A stretch of 64,000 nucleotides of DNA from SFWF01 sp045539925 (GCA_045539925.1 JAZQGH010000007.1:1-64000); one strand, 5' to 3'. Shown: positions 25,799 through 33,831, numbered from the stretch's first letter. Numbers and translations: made by a program. The notes: a model not told the origin generated them from the sequence alone.

Positions 25799-26165
25799 GG
25801 CGAGGTAAGAGCTCACCACGGGAATGGAGACATTTCCCGTCTGTAAACCATAACCGCATCTCTCGCATATAAGGGCGTTTTTTTGATAAAAGTCAGGTAT
25901 GCTGTGTTAAAATACTCACAAATCCGTACGGATTTGTTGCGTTTTTGCCTTGCCTACCTTTCCTTTTCTTCAAAAGAATAATACCCTTCGGGCGCCGCTT
26001 ATCTGCTCTTTCTGCGGTTTTCCGATGCAACGCTAAGTGGGACTATACATCTGCCCGATGTGTCCCGAAAAGCGGCCCCCGCCTGTCGGCAACGGCAGGT
26101 CGAGATAGATGGTCGTCGGGGAGTTTTACTCCTACACAGAACCCGGCTTACAGACCGAGTGAGGT
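25799..26165 (+). pseudogene. Partial, diverged second copy of the rnpB 3' half
   Basis: Two blocks of rnpB recur. Bases 25799-25849 equal 25557-25607 exactly (51 bp). Bases 26021-26161 match 25611-25751, with differences confined to one stem region. The blocks are three bases apart in rnpB but 171 bases apart here. The intervening 25850-26020 is unrelated and holds a palindrome AAATCCGTACGGATTT near 25920. In the changed stem (CTTATTG/CAATAGG against CCTGTCG/CGGCAGG) both strands change together, keeping pairing. The 5' half and its P4 strand are missing, so this cannot be a complete RNase P RNA. Confidence 0.85.
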
Positions 26166-26167
26166 AT

Positions 26168-26205
26168 GACAAAACAGAAGGTAAAGACCTTCTGTTTTGT
26201 CAGTT
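26168..26205 (+). terminator. Terminator of the partial rnpB copy
   Basis: A perfect 15-bp stem: GACAAAACAGAAGGT (26168-26182) and its complement (26187-26201), followed by AGTTTTATT. The sequence differs from the rnpB terminator, so the copy carries its own 3' end. Confidence 0.8.
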
Positions 26206-26251
26206 TTATTCGCCTAAAGGCGAGGTTTATTGCTTTTTTGTAAAAAGGAAA

Positions 26252-26280
26252 AGGCGTTGTGTACTAAATACACAACGCCT
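26252..26280 (-). terminator. Terminator of the jag operon
   Basis: AGGCGTTGTGTA (26252-26263) pairs perfectly with TACACAACGCCT (26269-26280). On the minus strand it follows the jag stop by seven bases and leads into TTTTCCTTTTT. Confidence 0.85.
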
Positions 26281-26286
26281 AGTTTT

Positions 26287-27228
26287 TTAGTTAATCCTTC
26301 CGTATAAAGGGAGGTCGGGAGCGTCTTTTTTGGGCTCACGCGAGGGGTCGGTTTTTACGGTTTGAGTTGGTCTTGAACCGCGAGAACGGCGGTCGTCACG
26401 GCGGGGAGGACGTCTGTCTCCACCCTCGGGGCTGATAACAACACGTCTGCCGCTTCCCTCCCCTACGGAGTTTGAAACAACACCTTCGATTTCCTGAACT
26501 GCAGTATGAATAATACGGCGCTCGTAAGGATTCATAGGCTCAAGTGTTCTGCTTCTGCCGCTGCTTACTACCTGTGCAGAAACACGTTTTGCAAGGGAAG
26601 TAAGGGTCTGCTCACGCTTTTCGCGGTAGTTTCCGATATTAAGGGTTACCTTCTGATAGCCGTTGCCTGTGTTTGCGGCAAGGGAGGTAAGGTACTGAAG
26701 TGCGTCGAGGGTCTCGCCTCTTCTGCCGATAACAACGCCCAGCTTTTCACCGTCGAGCTGAAGATAGATTGCTCCGTCTACAGTAGCGGCTGAAACCGAC
26801 ACATTTTCGCAACCGAGACCTGTCATTACGGTCTTTATATACTCGGCAGCCTTTGCAGCACTGCTTCCCTTTTCGAGCTGCTCTGCAGGGATAAGCTCAA
26901 GCTCTGGAGCAGACTCCTTAGTGTTTTGTTCTGCCTTTCTCTCAGCCTTTGCGGTTTTTTCCTTAGACTCTGCCTTAGTTTCAGGTTTTGCGGTCTTCTT
27001 TTCAGCCTTTTTCTTTGCAGGCTTTTCGTCAGGAAGCTCGATAAATGCCTTGACCTGAACCATTGAACCGCCGAAAAGTCCTAAAACCTTCGGTTTGTAG
27101 GTGCTGTTTAACACATCGTAATTGATGTTATCGTCATCTTTAAGTCTGTTTTCGGTAATAAGACCCATTTTTGCGGCTTCGGTAGCCTCTTTGATGTCTT
27201 TACCTTCTCCGATATATTCTTTTATCAA
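26287..27228 (-). CDS. jag: Jag/KhpB RNA-binding protein
   Basis: A 313-residue protein with the Jag N-terminal domain (MIKEYIGEGKDIKEA), a long Lys/Glu/Ala linker (about 70-130), a KH domain (VVIGRRGETLDALQYLTSL, near 175-200) and an R3H domain (MNPYERRIIHTAVQ, near 240). A basic C-terminal tail rich in Arg and Asp follows. KhpB/Jag binds RNA with KhpA and affects cell elongation and division in streptococci and clostridia. It is the last gene of the rpmH-rnpA-yidD-yidC-jag transcript. Confidence 0.93.
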   Translation of the reverse strand: MIKEYIGEGKDIKEATEAAKMGLITENRLKDDDNINYDVLNSTYKPKVLGLFGGSMVQVKAFIELPDEKPAKKKAEKKTAKPETKAESKEKTAKAERKAEQNTKESAPELELIPAEQLEKGSSAAKAAEYIKTVMTGLGCENVSVSAATVDGAIYLQLDGEKLGVVIGRRGETLDALQYLTSLAANTGNGYQKVTLNIGNYREKREQTLTSLAKRVSAQVVSSGRSRTLEPMNPYERRIIHTAVQEIEGVVSNSVGEGSGRRVVISPEGGDRRPPRRDDRRSRGSRPTQTVKTDPSREPKKDAPDLPLYGRIN

Positions 27229-27254
27229 GGGTATTGCCTTCTTTCTTGTTCTTA

Positions 27255-28187
27255 CTATTCGTCGGTGTTTTCTTTTACGCGTTTACCGATATATTTCTGC
27301 TCTTCCTCATAAACCTTAACGATCTCTTTAGCGCGCTCGGCTGCGAGCATCTTCTGGGGTCCGTAAAAATACTGAATTCCTGTCTGTAAAAAGCCTGAAA
27401 TAAGGCTGGAGCAAGCCCAATAGAAGCCAACACCGCCAGGAACGGTAAATCCGATAAAGAGGGAGATGAGAGGCATTGTAAGCATCATTCCGCCCATGCT
27501 CGGTGCGTCGGGATTGATCTTCTTCTGCATCTTCATAGAGACAATCGAAGTCAGCATCTGTGCGGCAAAAGCTGCTATAGGAATGAGCCAGTTAAGCTCA
27601 AAACCCTGAAAGATGTTGATTGTGAATTTTGGGGTCTGGGTAAGGTCGATACCCCAAAGTGTGAAGTCTATACTGCCTATTTTGTCAGCAATTTCGGTAG
27701 AAAGAGAGGGGTCTTTAGAAACTGCGTCGATAATGCTGAGCTCACGGGTGTAGCTTCCGCTTTCCAGCCCTAAAGCCTCGGTAACCTTGTTTATGGTCTC
27801 GGCAGGAATCTTCATAAGATAGGTAAGGGGCTGTGTGATAAGATAGTAGATAGAAAACATTATGGGAAGACGGATAAGCATAGGAAGACAGCCGCCCGAC
27901 ATAGAAATATTTTCTTCCTGATAGAGCTTCTGCATTTCCTGACTGTAGCGCTGCTTATCGTCACCGTATTTTCTTTTAAGCTCGTCAAGCTTGGGCTTTA
28001 CCCTCATCTGTCCAACCGATGCCTTCTGGCTTTTGATGGAAAGAGGGATAAGTGCCACGTTGATGAATACGGTAAAAACAAAAACTGCGGCGGCAAAGCT
28101 GTTGCCGAGTATTCCCGAGAAGAAGTTAAGGATATAACTCAGAGGAATATTGATAATATTAAATAGCCATTCCAATTTATTCACCAT
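27255..28187 (-). CDS. yidC: Membrane protein insertase YidC (SpoIIIJ type)
   Basis: A polytopic membrane protein of 310 residues with the Oxa1/YidC core: a first helix near 10-45, a cytoplasmic hairpin rich in charged residues (VKPKLDELKRKYGDD, near 65-85), and four later helices. No lipobox Cys is evident at the start, unlike many Gram-positive YidC proteins. It inserts membrane proteins alone or with SecYEG. yidD lies five bases upstream. Confidence 0.93.
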   Translation of the reverse strand: MVNKLEWLFNIINIPLSYILNFFSGILGNSFAAAVFVFTVFINVALIPLSIKSQKASVGQMRVKPKLDELKRKYGDDKQRYSQEMQKLYQEENISMSGGCLPMLIRLPIMFSIYYLITQPLTYLMKIPAETINKVTEALGLESGSYTRELSIIDAVSKDPSLSTEIADKIGSIDFTLWGIDLTQTPKFTINIFQGFELNWLIPIAAFAAQMLTSIVSMKMQKKINPDAPSMGGMMLTMPLISLFIGFTVPGGVGFYWACSSLISGFLQTGIQYFYGPQKMLAAERAKEIVKVYEEEQKYIGKRVKENTDE

Positions 28188-28192
28188 CCGTA

Positions 28193-28441
28193 TCAGACAT
28201 CTGGGTCTGACGGCCTGTTATTTTTCTTTTTAAGCGGTACAGGATCGTACCCGCCCTTGCAAAGCGGATTGCACCGCAACACTCTGTAAATTGCAAGAAA
28301 AGTGCCCTTTAAGGCACCGTGCTCTCCAATAGCCTCTATTGCGTAGTTAGAGCAGGTTGGATGAAATCTGCAACAGGGTATTTTGGTCGGAGATATGCTT
28401 TTTTGATAAAATCTTACTAAGCTGATAAGAAGTTTACGCAT
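28193..28441 (-). CDS. yidD: Membrane protein insertion efficiency factor YidD
   Basis: 82 residues with the family signature: SLVRFYQKSISP at the amphipathic N-terminus, then CCRFHPTCSNYAIEAIGEHG, then RVLRCNPLCKGGYDPVP. It is a small membrane-associated factor that assists YidC-dependent insertion. It overlaps the end of rnpA by eight bases, the usual arrangement. Confidence 0.94.
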   Translation of the reverse strand: MRKLLISLVRFYQKSISPTKIPCCRFHPTCSNYAIEAIGEHGALKGTFLAIYRVLRCNPLCKGGYDPVPLKKKNNRPSDPDV

Positions 28442-28778
28442 TTTCTTTTAAAATCTGTGCCTCGGCAAGCATAGCCCTCAGGGAGGCAGCAATGTCTGTA
28501 CTTTTTGTTTTAAGAATGCGTGAGCGGGCAACCAAAACAAAATCGTAGCCCATAGAAATGTTGCCCACCGTTTCTGCAAAGGCAGCCGTGAGCAGTCTTT
28601 TAGCGCGGTTTCTTTCTACGGCACCGCCTATTTTTTTTGAGACGGTTATGCCGAGACGGATATTACCGCTGCGGTTTTTGAGCGCATAGGCTACGAACGC
28701 GGGATGAACAAAAACTTCTCCGCGTCCGTAAATTCGTCTGAAATCAGAATTCTGTTTCAGTTTTTTAAAACAGTACAT
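28434..28778 (-). CDS. rnpA: Ribonuclease P protein component
   Basis: A basic protein of 114 residues that binds the RNase P RNA and the 5' leader of pre-tRNA. The RNR signature is VERNRAKRLL near residues 51-60, and the N-terminal FKKLKQNSDFRRIY is typical. Its RNA partner rnpB is only about 2.7 kb away on the other strand. The gene starts six bases after the rpmH stop on the minus strand. Confidence 0.95.
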   Translation of the reverse strand: MYCFKKLKQNSDFRRIYGRGEVFVHPAFVAYALKNRSGNIRLGITVSKKIGGAVERNRAKRLLTAAFAETVGNISMGYDFVLVARSRILKTKSTDIAASLRAMLAEAQILKENA

Positions 28779-28784
28779 AAAGAA

Positions 28785-28919
28785 TTAGTATGTGAGCTGC
28801 TTTCTGCCCTTTGCTCTGCGGCGGGCAAGTACCTTGCGTCCGTTGGCGGTAGCCATTCTCTTCATGAAGCCGTGTTCCTTCTTGCGATGGAGCTTCTTGG
28901 GCTGGTAAGTTCTTTTCAT
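28785..28919 (-). CDS. rpmH: 50S ribosomal protein L34
   Basis: A 44-residue, highly basic protein: MKRTYQPKKLHRKKEHGF at the start, then MKRMATANGRKVLARRRAKG, ending QLTY. It matches the L34 consensus throughout. GGAGGG lies about six bases before the ATG. It is first in the rpmH-rnpA-yidD-yidC-jag operon. In most bacteria dnaA lies on its upstream side; here a flavoprotein gene takes that place. Confidence 0.97.
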   Translation of the reverse strand: MKRTYQPKKLHRKKEHGFMKRMATANGRKVLARRRAKGRKQLTY

Positions 28920-28991
28920 CTTGAACCCTCCTTTTTTAGTATCGGCACTGTAAGGGGACAGTTTCCCTTATACATAGCCTATCAGTTTAAG

Positions 28992-29065
28992 ATTATACTC
29001 CATACCCCACCCTTTTGTCAACAAGTTTTTTGCGTGTTGACAATATATTTCAGATATGCTAAAAT
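28992..29065. promoter_or_regulatory. Divergent promoters: rpmH operon (-) and flavoprotein operon (+)
   Basis: On the minus strand, TTGACA (29021-29016) and TATAAT (28997-28992) are 18 bases apart and face rpmH. On the plus strand, TTGACA (29037-29042) and TAAAAT (29060-29065) are 17 bases apart and face the flavoprotein gene. No DnaA-box cluster was seen between them. Confidence 0.8.
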
Positions 29066-29103
29066 ACATACATATATTATTTAGTATAAGGAGGAATTTC
29101 CGA

Positions 29104-30306
29104 ATGATAATTAAAGAAACTCTCAGCACGAGGATAACCGAGGACTGCGACGTCTTAGTTTGCGGAGGCGGTTTTGGCGGAATTTCTGCCGCACTTGCAG
29201 CAGCCAGACAGGGCAAAAAGGTTATTCTTACCGAAAAACAGTTCATTCTGGGGGGACTTGGCACAGCAGGACTTGTCACCATCTACCTCCCTTTGTGCGA
29301 CGGTTTAGGCAGACAGATCTCCTTTGGCATTGCAGAGGAACTTTTGCGCCTTAGCATCTCGATGGGTGCCGAAGCCAACTACCCCGAAAACTGGCTTGAC
29401 AGTGATGACGCTTCTAAAAGAGGGGCTGAATATAAACGCTTTAAGGTTCGGTACAATCCTCAGCTTTTTGCGATTCTTGCAGAACAGCTTTTACTGAAGG
29501 AAGGTGTGAAAATCCTCTACGGCACATATGCGGTTGCCGCTTCGGTAAAGGAAGGAAAAATTGACGCGGTTGTTTTTGAAAACAAATCGGGTCGGTTTGG
29601 TATAAAGGCAGATTCGGTCGTGGATGCTACGGGTGACTGCGATATAGCGCTTTTTGCAGGTGCTCCCACCGAAACCTTTAAACAGGGAAACGTACTTGCC
29701 GCTTGGTACTATTCTGTAGGCAGTAAAGGCTATACGATTCATGGTCTGGGTGCCAGCGATATTCCCGACGAGGAAAAAACCGCTGAAAAGCAGGTTAAAA
29801 CCCTTGTTGACCGCAGATTTTCGGGCCTTGACGGGGAAGAACTCAGCGAACAGACGATACTTTCCCACTCCCAGACCCTTGCCGACATAAAAAGACTCCG
29901 CAGTACGGGAGAAGATATTATCCCCGTTACCGTAGCAACAACTCCACAGATAAGAATGACCCGACGCATTGTGGGAGAATATACTCTCGACACTAAGGAA
30001 ATGCACACATATTTTGAGGATTCTATAGGTATGGTAGCCGACTGGAAAAAACGGGGTCCTGTTTACGAGGTTCCCTTTGGAACACTCTACTCCAAGGAGA
30101 TTAAAAACCTTATATGCGCAGGCCGATGCACCTCGGTTACCGACGGAATGTGGGATATTATGCGGGTTATCCCCTGCTGTGCCGTAACAGGCGAGGCGGC
30201 AGGTGTTGCCGCGGCCATGACCGACGATTTTTCTGCACTGGACATTAAAAAGCTTCAGGCAGAGTTGCAAAAACGCGGCGTAGTGCTCCACGAAAATGAC
30301 CTATGA
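29104..30306 (+). CDS. FAD-dependent oxidoreductase (FAD_oxidored family)
   Basis: A 400-residue flavoprotein. The N-terminal dinucleotide site is DVLVCGGGFGGISAALAAAR, followed by EKQFILGGLGTAGLVT. SVVDATGDCDIALFAGAP near 178-195 and the C-terminal CAVTGEAAGVAAAM complete the FAD fold. The family includes putative dehydrogenases of unknown substrate; reduction of polyphenol or amino-acid derivatives cannot be judged from sequence. The ATG at 29104 follows AAGGAGGAA. The stop overlaps the radical SAM gene by four bases. Confidence 0.85.
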   Translation: MIIKETLSTRITEDCDVLVCGGGFGGISAALAAARQGKKVILTEKQFILGGLGTAGLVTIYLPLCDGLGRQISFGIAEELLRLSISMGAEANYPENWLDSDDASKRGAEYKRFKVRYNPQLFAILAEQLLLKEGVKILYGTYAVAASVKEGKIDAVVFENKSGRFGIKADSVVDATGDCDIALFAGAPTETFKQGNVLAAWYYSVGSKGYTIHGLGASDIPDEEKTAEKQVKTLVDRRFSGLDGEELSEQTILSHSQTLADIKRLRSTGEDIIPVTVATTPQIRMTRRIVGEYTLDTKEMHTYFEDSIGMVADWKKRGPVYEVPFGTLYSKEIKNLICAGRCTSVTDGMWDIMRVIPCCAVTGEAAGVAAAMTDDFSALDIKKLQAELQKRGVVLHENDL

Positions 30307-31181
30307 TTCAAAAGAGGCTGTCTGAGCATCTTAAAGAGAATTTCGGCTGCAAGGTATATAAGCTCTCTTTAGACGGGGGTATGACCTGCCCTAACCGTGA
30401 CGGCAGTGTAGGTGAAAAAGGCTGTATCTTCTGCTCCGACACAGGTAGCGGAGAATTTGCCGAAAGGTCCTGCGGTGATATAAGGGCTCAGCTTGAAAGG
30501 GCAAAATCGAGGGTAGCAAAAAAGGTCAAGGACGGTAAATATATTGCGTATTTCCAGTCCTTTACAAACACCTATGCCGACACCCTTTATCTGCGGAAAA
30601 TATTTTTTGAGGCAATAGCACCCGACGATATTGTGGGACTTGCCATTGCGACCCGTCCCGACTGTCTGCCCGACGAGGTTGTTGAGCTTTTAAAGGAAAT
30701 AAACTCAATAAAGCCGCTTTGGGTAGAGTTGGGTCTGCAGACCGTAAATGATAAGACCGCAGAATATATATGCCGCGGCTATAAGACCGAGGTTTTCGAT
30801 AAGGCGGTAAAGCATCTTAAACACTCGGGAATTGAAACGGTTGCCCATATGATAATAGGGCTTCCTCTCGAGTCTGCCGAAGACTGCGTTGCTACTGCCA
30901 AACATATTTCCGACCTTGGGGTAAGCGGAATAAAATTCCACCTGCTTCACATAATTAAAGGCACCGACCTTGAAAAGGAATATATTGAAGGTCATATTAA
31001 AGCGCTTTCTTTAGAAGAATATACCGACATACTTAAAAAATGCATTTCGGTACTAAGGGAGGATATTGTCATTCACCGTCTTACGGGCGACGGTGCAAAG
31101 AAATCCCTTGTTGCTCCCTTATGGAGCGGGGATAAAAAGAGGGTTTTAAATTATATAAACAATGCCTTGAGTAATATTTGA
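30303..31181 (+). CDS. Radical SAM protein, TIGR01212/YhcC family
   Basis: 292 residues. The N-terminal region DGGMTCPNRDGSVGEKGCIFC supplies the Cys ligands of the [4Fe-4S] cluster in this family; note the long spacing between the first Cys and the CxxC-like pair. FQSFTNTYAD, ATRPDCLPDE and WVELGLQTVNDKTA follow in a partial TIM barrel. Function is unknown, though a tRNA-related role has been suggested for homologues. It is co-transcribed with the flavoprotein and closed by a strong terminator. Confidence 0.88.
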   Translation: MIQKRLSEHLKENFGCKVYKLSLDGGMTCPNRDGSVGEKGCIFCSDTGSGEFAERSCGDIRAQLERAKSRVAKKVKDGKYIAYFQSFTNTYADTLYLRKIFFEAIAPDDIVGLAIATRPDCLPDEVVELLKEINSIKPLWVELGLQTVNDKTAEYICRGYKTEVFDKAVKHLKHSGIETVAHMIIGLPLESAEDCVATAKHISDLGVSGIKFHLLHIIKGTDLEKEYIEGHIKALSLEEYTDILKKCISVLREDIVIHRLTGDGAKKSLVAPLWSGDKKRVLNYINNALSNI

Positions 31182-31189
31182 TAAAATAG

Positions 31190-31230
31190 ATACGGCTACG
31201 CTTAAAATAAAAAGCGTAGCCGTATTTTTT
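31190..31230 (+). terminator. Terminator after the radical SAM gene
   Basis: A perfect 14-bp stem: ATACGGCTACGCTT (31190-31203) with its complement (31212-31225), then T5. Confidence 0.88.
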
Positions 31231-31334
31231 GATTAAATTTTGGTGTATTATGTCGGCACCAACGCACCGCCCTACTGCATATTTATTTTGAGTATTATAG
31301 ATGTAATGTTAGGGTGTTTACCGCGGTGGGGTTT

Positions 31335-31637
31335 TTATTTTATAAACTTGTCTATTGCGTCACCGAGGGCTTCGATTGCCTTCATATCTCCGTGTTCAAC
31401 CGCTTCTACTACGCAGCTGTCGATATGATTTTTAAGTATGACCTTGCCCGTATTGTTAATTGCCGCCTTTACGGCAGCAAGCTGAATTAAAACATCCGAG
31501 CAATCGGCATCCTTTTCGACCATATCCTTAACCTTTTCAAGATGACCGACGGCGCGGGAAAGACGGTTTATTACTGCCCGTTTTTCCTCTTCGGTATGAA
31601 TATGCCGATGACCGTCGTGGGTATGAATGTTACTCAT
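31335..31637 (-). CDS. csoR: CsoR-family metal-sensing repressor
   Basis: A 100-residue all-helical repressor. Cys46, His71 and Cys75 have the exact spacing (25 and 4) of the Cu(I)-binding C-H-C triad of CsoR. The N-terminus is His-rich (HTHDGHRHIH), which is extra to the core and may bind metal. CsoR normally represses copper exporters, but no copA or copZ is nearby. It is instead coupled by a 4-base overlap to a 2-hydroxyacid dehydrogenase. A persulfide-sensing CstR-type role is an alternative. Confidence 0.85.
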   Translation of the reverse strand: MSNIHTHDGHRHIHTEEEKRAVINRLSRAVGHLEKVKDMVEKDADCSDVLIQLAAVKAAINNTGKVILKNHIDSCVVEAVEHGDMKAIEALGDAIDKFIK

Positions 31638-32596
31638 TTTTTCTCCTGCTTTTTCGATACTACATTTATGGGGGCACCGTCAAGCCAACCCTTTATACAG
31701 TCCACCGTAATGCCCAGAAGTTTAATTCTTGTAGACATTGGTGCCCATGCGGCGTGGGGTGTGATGACTATATTATCCACGCCCTTTAAGATACAGTTTC
31801 TCATAGGCTCTACCGTAATAGCGTCAAGGGCGGCACCGCTGAGCCGACCGCTTTCTACCGCCGCTTTAAGAGCATCCTCGTCCACAAGTCCGCCACGGGC
31901 GGTGTTTACAAGAAGTGCACCCTTCTTGCATTTTTTGAAGGCTTCTTCGTTCATCATAAGTCGGCTCTCCTCAGTAAGAGGACAATGCAGGGAAATAATA
32001 TCACTCCTGCCGAGCAGTTCTTCAAAGGAGACGAATTCGGTCTCGCCGTCGAGCTTTGGGGTGCGGGTATAAGCTATTACCCTCATATCAAAGGCTTTTG
32101 CAAGTTTTGCCACCCGCTGACCGATATGGCCGTAGCCTACTATACCAATCGTCTTGCCTGCAACCTCATCTGTGGGGTAATCGTAAAGGGTAGTAAGCTC
32201 ACTTTTATCCCACACGCCTGCCTGAACGGCGGCGTGATAGCTTGCAATCTGATTATAGTGGTTGAGTATAAGCGCCAGAGTATGCTGTGCTACGGCATTT
32301 GTGGAATAGTTTCCCGCGTTGCAGACGGTTATCCCCTTTTCTGCCGCATACTTCACATCTATGGTGTTAAATCCCGTTGCGAAAAGTCCTATATATTTAA
32401 GGTTTTTGCAGGCATCCATTACCTCTTTGTCTATGATAAGTTTGTTCAGCAAAATTATGTCCGCATCGCCTATGCGCTCTATCACCTGATGCTGTTTTGT
32501 AGTGTGATAGAGAATGACCTCGCCGAACTGGTTATAAACATCCAAGGACAGTCCGCCGGGGGTCATTACCCCCGCCTCAAGAACAACTATTTTCAT
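31634..32596 (-). CDS. D-2-hydroxyacid dehydrogenase
   Basis: A 320-residue NAD-dependent dehydrogenase. The Rossmann motif is GIVGYGHIGQRVAKLA near 148-163, with the catalytic Arg in NTARGGLVDE near 232, Glu further on and His in ITPHAAWAP near 281. It resembles glycerate/hydroxypyruvate reductases more than D-lactate dehydrogenases, but the substrate is not determinable. Its start lies 20 bases inside the preceding DUF896 gene and its stop overlaps csoR. Confidence 0.88.
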   Translation of the reverse strand: MKIVVLEAGVMTPGGLSLDVYNQFGEVILYHTTKQHQVIERIGDADIILLNKLIIDKEVMDACKNLKYIGLFATGFNTIDVKYAAEKGITVCNAGNYSTNAVAQHTLALILNHYNQIASYHAAVQAGVWDKSELTTLYDYPTDEVAGKTIGIVGYGHIGQRVAKLAKAFDMRVIAYTRTPKLDGETEFVSFEELLGRSDIISLHCPLTEESRLMMNEEAFKKCKKGALLVNTARGGLVDEDALKAAVESGRLSGAALDAITVEPMRNCILKGVDNIVITPHAAWAPMSTRIKLLGITVDCIKGWLDGAPINVVSKKQEKK

Positions 32597-32798
32597 TTTT
32601 CTTTTTTATCTTATGCTTACTTCCGTCGGGCTCTACCACTGTGATAGAGCCAAGCTGACTCTCTAAACTTGCCTTAAAACCATTGATGTATTTTATGCGA
32701 AGCTCCTTCTGTTCTGCCTTTTCGGACTCGGTGAGACCCTCGGTTTTGGATTTTCGGGCAAGTTCGTTTATTCTGTCAATATCTTTTTGGGTTATCAT
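32577..32798 (-). CDS. DUF896 (YnzC-like) protein
   Basis: 73 residues from the ATG at 32798, which has ACGGAGAG upstream. KDIDRINELARKSKTEGL and QKELRIKYINGFKASLE are the diagnostic helices of this small two-helix family, linked to the SOS response in Bacillus subtilis; the molecular role is unknown. The extra in-frame codons upstream of 32798 lack a ribosome site. Confidence 0.88.
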   Translation of the reverse strand: MITQKDIDRINELARKSKTEGLTESEKAEQKELRIKYINGFKASLESQLGSITVVEPDGSKHKIKKKNENSCS

Positions 32799-32853
32799 AA
32801 ATCTCTCCGTCAAACTATAAGGAGGCGGCTGATAACCGCCCCTATTTATTAAA

Positions 32854-33453
32854 TTATATCTCTTTTCTGCCTTCGAGAGCACGCTGCAAGGTTACCTCGT
32901 CGGCATATTCAAGGTCGCCGCCCACAGGAATTCCGTAGGCGAGGCGGGTGATTTTAATATCCATAGGCTTTATAAAACGGGAAATATAGCTTGCCGTTGC
33001 CTCACCCTCTACGGTGGGGTCGGTTGCCATTATTACCTCTTTTACACTTCCGTCCGAAAGACGGGCGAGAAGCTCCCTTATTTTCAGCTTTTCGGGACCT
33101 ACTCCGTCAAGGGGAGAAATTACTCCGTGAAGAACGTGGTATACCCCTTTATACTCCCGTGTCCGCTCGAAAGCCAACACATCCTTGGGGTCACTTACCA
33201 CGCAAACGGTAGATTTATCCCTTGCGAGGTCGGCACAAACGCTGCAAAGGTCGCTGTCGGTAAGGGACTGACAGGTTGGGCAAAAATGTATTTTACTGCG
33301 CGCCGAGGTGAGGGCTGATGCAAAACGGGCAGCATACTCCTCGGGGGCGGTAATTACATAAAAAGCCAGACGCTGTGCGGTTTTTTTGCCTATTCCGGGC
33401 AATTTTTCAAACTGCGCCGTAAGTTCGTTTAAAGATACTATGCTGTATGCCAT
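32854..33453 (-). CDS. recR: Recombination protein RecR
   Basis: 199 residues, the normal length. A helix-hairpin-helix (FEKLPGIGKKTAQRLAF), a four-Cys zinc finger (CPTCQSLTDSDLCSVC, near 57-72) and a Toprim domain (VCVVSDPKDVLAFE onward) ending with the Walker-like RLAYGIPVGGDLEYAD are present. RecR acts with RecO in loading RecA at gaps. The ATG at 33453 starts one base after the ybaB stop; a longer in-frame start would lie inside ybaB. Confidence 0.96.
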   Translation of the reverse strand: MAYSIVSLNELTAQFEKLPGIGKKTAQRLAFYVITAPEEYAARFASALTSARSKIHFCPTCQSLTDSDLCSVCADLARDKSTVCVVSDPKDVLAFERTREYKGVYHVLHGVISPLDGVGPEKLKIRELLARLSDGSVKEVIMATDPTVEGEATASYISRFIKPMDIKITRLAYGIPVGGDLEYADEVTLQRALEGRKEI

Positions 33454-33454
33454 A

Positions 33455-33811
33455 TCAGAACATACCGGGCATTCCTGGGATGTTAAGGCCGCTGGTGAGT
33501 GCACTCATTTCCTTTTCGCTGGTGGAAGTGGCAGTGCCGATAGCCTCATTTACGGCTATTGTGATGAAATCTTCAAGCATCTCGGGGTCACCGTCGCACT
33601 CTTCGAGGGCTTCGGGCTTGATTTTAACAGACTTTACCTCGTGCTTGCCGTTTACGGTAACCGTTACCATATCCCCGCCTGCAGAGGCTGTGTATTCGCG
33701 CTCGTCAAGCTCTGACTGCAGGGTTGCCATATCCTCCTGCATCTGCTGAACCTTTTTGAGCATCTGCTGCTGACTCATTCCGCCGTTTGCGTTAGGAATT
33801 CTTACTTTCAT
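33455..33811 (-). CDS. YbaB/EbfC nucleoid-associated protein
   Basis: 118 residues with the YbaB signatures MLKKVQQMQEDMATLQSELD and VTVTVNGKHEVKSVKIKPEAL, and a Gly/Met-rich tail (GLNIPGMPGMF). It binds DNA as a dimer. It sits between dnaX and recR as in most Firmicutes. The 133-base gap to dnaX is larger than usual and holds nested inverted repeats. Confidence 0.93.
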   Translation of the reverse strand: MKVRIPNANGGMSQQQMLKKVQQMQEDMATLQSELDEREYTASAGGDMVTVTVNGKHEVKSVKIKPEALEECDGDPEMLEDFITIAVNEAIGTATSTSEKEMSALTSGLNIPGMPGMF

Positions 33812-33831
33812 TTATCTTAGTCCTTTCGTTA

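Noticed and set aside
25550..26290. Open frames across rnpB and its partial copy (82, 74 and 76 codons)
   Set aside because: The sequence is structured RNA; similar peptides in these frames come from repeated RNA blocks, not from a protein family.
28920..29103. Replication origin beside rpmH
   Set aside because: The gap is only 184 bases, is filled by two divergent promoters, and shows no cluster of DnaA boxes or AT-rich unwinding repeats.
29491..30291. A 266-codon minus-strand frame
   Set aside because: It is antisense to the flavoprotein gene, Cys/Gly/Tyr-rich by reversal, with no start site evidence.
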